NCBI GenBank assembly: GCA_019459455.1
Contig: JAIBEX010000014.1
Span: 62,001-126,000, forward strand
DNA from: Weeksellaceae bacterium
GTDB taxonomy: Bacteria; Bacteroidota; Bacteroidia; Flavobacteriales; Weeksellaceae
DNA length: 64,000 bases
Direction: 5' to 3'
Shown: piece by piece, positions 63,301-64,000 of the stretch
How the letters are laid out: every line of letters starts with the position of its first letter
Position numbering within the stretch: the first letter of the stretch is position 1
Notes under the pieces: model-generated
The model's database searches: none
Told to the model about the DNA's origin: nothing
The model's input: the letters and a program-made list of their open reading frames with translations, nothing else
Program-made: the position numbers and the translations under genes

Positions 63301-63394
63301 CCACCAGCAGCTCCGCGAAGACGTAAGCGCCACCCAGCGCCTGCCCTACCCGCAGGAACACGAGATTGGACTGCCGAGGGGGAAGATGGTATGA
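60341..63394 (+). CDS. DnaE-type DNA polymerase III alpha subunit, second (mutagenesis-type) copy
   Basis: The 1017-residue C-family polymerase is shorter than replicative DnaE (about 1150-1500 in Bacteroidota). The palm is intact: GRGSGANS, then Asp345 and Asp347 (PPDFDIDW) and Asp480 (EKFDIL). The PHP domain at 1-220 looks degenerate: the HxH pair is N4/H6 (NCHTFHS) and the TDH motif is TDI (36-38). The C-terminus has an OB-like strand set (GTMYFGTWIDAEGEYFD). It is co-transcribed with dinB under a LexA-like repressor, which fits an ImuC/DnaE2-like translesion role, although no imuA was seen. The gene is very GC-rich for this genome. Confidence 0.9.
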   Translation: MFLNCHTFHSLRYGTLPVEELVRQAAEYGVTELVLTDINTVTAIYDFKKECEAQGIKPIAGVEIRKENQLLYIAIAREQSGIGEINRLLTDHNCYGADLPETAPDFRHVTVIYPLSNLPETLKPNEYIGLREEEVNLLIRPALKALTGKMVILHPVTFSTKKEYNLHRVLRAIEGNTLISKLTPADCCAPDEVFKPVEALLAKFERYPEIAQNTRNILQDCHFHFDFSAPKNKQHFTGSREEDEALLRKLAYEGLKKRYAEHDKAALKRVEKELEVITELKFSGYFLITWDIVQYSTRMGFMHVGRGSGANSIVSYCLGITDICPIELDLYFERFLNSHRKSPPDFDIDWSWQNRDNILEYIFSRYGRDHVAFCGTNVEFKYRSIFREVGKAFGLPKEELDALATKPMETHDPNAVVRLVHQYGKLLEKFPNQRSMHSCGILISEEPLTNFTALEMPPKGFPIVQFDMHVAEDIGFEKFDILSQRGLGTIKDAVNLIRRNKGITVDITDTSLSKDEPMANEYLSRGKTIGCFYIESPAMRGLLRRLKCGDYRTLVAASSIIRPGVAQSGMMREYIFRHNHPDKFEYFHPVFEAHLGDTYGIMVYQEDVIKIALHYGGVSAADGDILRRAMSGKTRSLKKLQEVKDHFFECSAKQGHPEQLSREVYRQIESFAGYSFCKAHSASYAVESYQSLYLKVYHPIEFMVAAINNGGGFYRTEVYVHECRMAGAEILNPCVNRSEVETTVYGRQVFLGLMHIEKLESRLTQFIPEERKKNGGYTSLENFIRRVPVGVETLQILIFIGAFRFTGKQKNELLIEARMLMVNFRPEHRFASIFEEPVREYSLPELKRSPFEDVFDEIEILGFPVSCSPFDLLQTRYRGDVTASGLLPHHKKQVKMLAYLISRKQVPTKKGTMYFGTWIDAEGEYFDTAHFPDNLRQYPFQGGGCYLLLGTVEVDFHFPTLTVLKMAKMPFIPDPRYAADQKKQYEIHQQLREDVSATQRLPYPQEHEIGLPRGKMV

Positions 63395-63685
63395 AGGCAG
63401 CCACTTCCTCATCCCTCCTGTTCCGTTGCACTGCATCATCAGTTTTTCCATGACTTTAATGTTCGGGGGTTTTTAACGGAACAAAGTTGGGAAATTTGCG
63501 AACCTGTTTTTAAAACGGGCAAAAACTTTCCAGAATTTTCCATTCTTTTCCATTAAAGGGAACAAAAAAGCATTTTTGGTCAAAACAGGGACTGGCAAGG
63601 CAGGTGCTTGATCATTTGCAAACGCCTTTTATCAGGCGGATTAAGAGCAGATTGGGCAGGTGGGAACGCAAAAATAAATTTGCAT

Positions 63686-63772
63686 TTCTATATCCCTTCT
63701 ATATCCTTTCTTCGATAGTTCTATATCCATTCTATATCCGTTCTATATCCACTGTTCGTATACTGTTCGATG
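63686..63772. repeat. 11-bp periodic repeat array
   Basis: TTCTATATCC plus one variable base occurs at 63686, 63697, 63719, 63730 and 63741, with a degenerate unit at 63708. Two ACTGTTCG units at 63751 and 63762 keep the same 11-bp phase. Eight units therefore share one period, close to a DNA helical turn. Confidence 0.8.
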
Positions 63773-63944
63773 GTTGGGGCCGGAAAAGGGTCAGAATTGA
63801 AGGCAAATTTGTATGATTTGGATCATATTTCCGGATTTTTACCAGAATTGCTATGGGGCAGATCGCACGATGAGCCATCAAAATTATGAGCGAAATGGGC
63901 GGTGGGGAATTGCGATTTTTTATTTATTGCGTGTTTGGGGGCAC

Positions 63945-63990
63945 GGATTACAAATCCGCGACATCGGGGTTACAAATTCGCGATATCGAG
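63945..63990. repeat. REP-like repeat pair
   Basis: TTACAAATCCGCGACATCG (63948-63966) and TTACAAATTCGCGATATCG (63970-63988) are 22 bp apart and differ at two of 19 bases. The first contains a small hairpin GGATT-ACA-AATCC. The form resembles intergenic repeats linked to REP-associated transposases in Bacteroidota; the array may continue past the window. Confidence 0.65.
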
Positions 63991-64000
63991 CGCCGAAAGC

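Larger units (their letters stand above)
63395..64000. other. Gene-poor stretch with short repeats at the window end
   Basis: No credible gene is seen in these 606 bp. An open frame at 63604-63816 merely translates the repeats. The stretch holds T-rich unique DNA, an 11-bp periodic array (63686-63772) and a pair of REP-like units (63945-63990). No transposase gene lies inside the window. Confidence 0.7.

Noticed and set aside
63686-63772. CRISPR array
   Set aside because: Units are 10-11 bp with single-base spacers; CRISPR repeats are 23 bp or longer with spacers of about 30 bp, and no cas gene is present.
63604-63816. 70-codon frame over the 11-bp repeats
   Set aside because: Its translation is produced by the repeat (recurring LYPFYI-like words), with no start signal or homologous pattern.

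Overview
The window looks like chromosomal DNA of a flavobacterium of the Chryseobacterium/Kaistella type (Bacteroidota, family Weeksellaceae). The reasons are a PorT protein of the type IX secretion system (T9SS) at the left edge, GldF and GldG, three proteins with C-terminal T9SS sorting domains, a solitary FtsB/DivIC next to uridine kinase, a GalE-like threonine dehydrogenase, a carotenoid operon with a fused CrtYcd-type lycopene cyclase, and promoters with the Bacteroidota -7 box TAnnTTTG. No rRNA, tRNA, CRISPR array or insertion sequence was recognised. Apart from the right-hand 5-6 kb, the DNA is moderately AT-rich.

Layout. 1-7.6 kb: porT (partial), menG, a small membrane protein, a FabH-like condensing enzyme, a membrane metallophosphoesterase, a degenerate NodB-type protein, threonine dehydrogenase and gamma-glutamyltransferase. 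8.2-16.4 kb: a light-protection region. A seven-gene leftward operon (crtI, crtB, a secreted helical protein, crtZ, a lycopene cyclase, an SRPBCC protein, an SDR-DUF2867 protein) is divergent from a MarR regulator and a photolyase. The 371 bp between them carry a symmetric inverted repeat over the crtI -7 box. 16.4-23.5 kb: lipid kinase, DUF3298 lipoprotein, gyrB, a double OmpA-domain protein, lysS and a small lipoprotein. 23.7-31.3 kb: a small membrane-anchored protein, a frameshifted membrane-protein gene, pabA-like, lipB, an ABM monooxygenase, a DUF4268 protein, gldG-gldF, hemJ and kbl. 31.4-48.4 kb: a T9SS-exported M1 peptidase, dacB, priA, proline dehydrogenase, a UbiA prenyltransferase, mevalonate kinase, two MFS-type transporters, thiolase, a bifunctional nuclease and etfA-etfB. 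48.5-58.1 kb: an SDR, two related T9SS adhesin-like proteins, an M20 dipeptidase, a lipoprotein, a THUMP-like methyltransferase, a methylmalonyl-CoA mutase small subunit, ftsB and udk.

58.3-63.4 kb is the most distinctive part. A LexA-like XRE/S24 repressor is divergent from a Y-family polymerase and a DnaE-type polymerase. These are visibly GC-rich compared with the rest of the window. The cassette is bordered by short repeats: octamers over the repressor stop codon, an 11-bp periodic array, and REP-like units at the window end. It resembles a damage-inducible mutagenesis cassette that may have been acquired horizontally. The last 600 bp contain no credible gene.

Working together: tdh and kbl complete threonine-to-glycine breakdown although they lie 25 kb apart. 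EtfAB, thiolase and proline dehydrogenase serve catabolic electron flow, probably to the menaquinone finished by MenG. GldFG and PorT belong to gliding and T9SS, which would export the M1 peptidase and the two fibronectin-like proteins. Function calls come from reading motifs and from memory of protein families; no database was searched.
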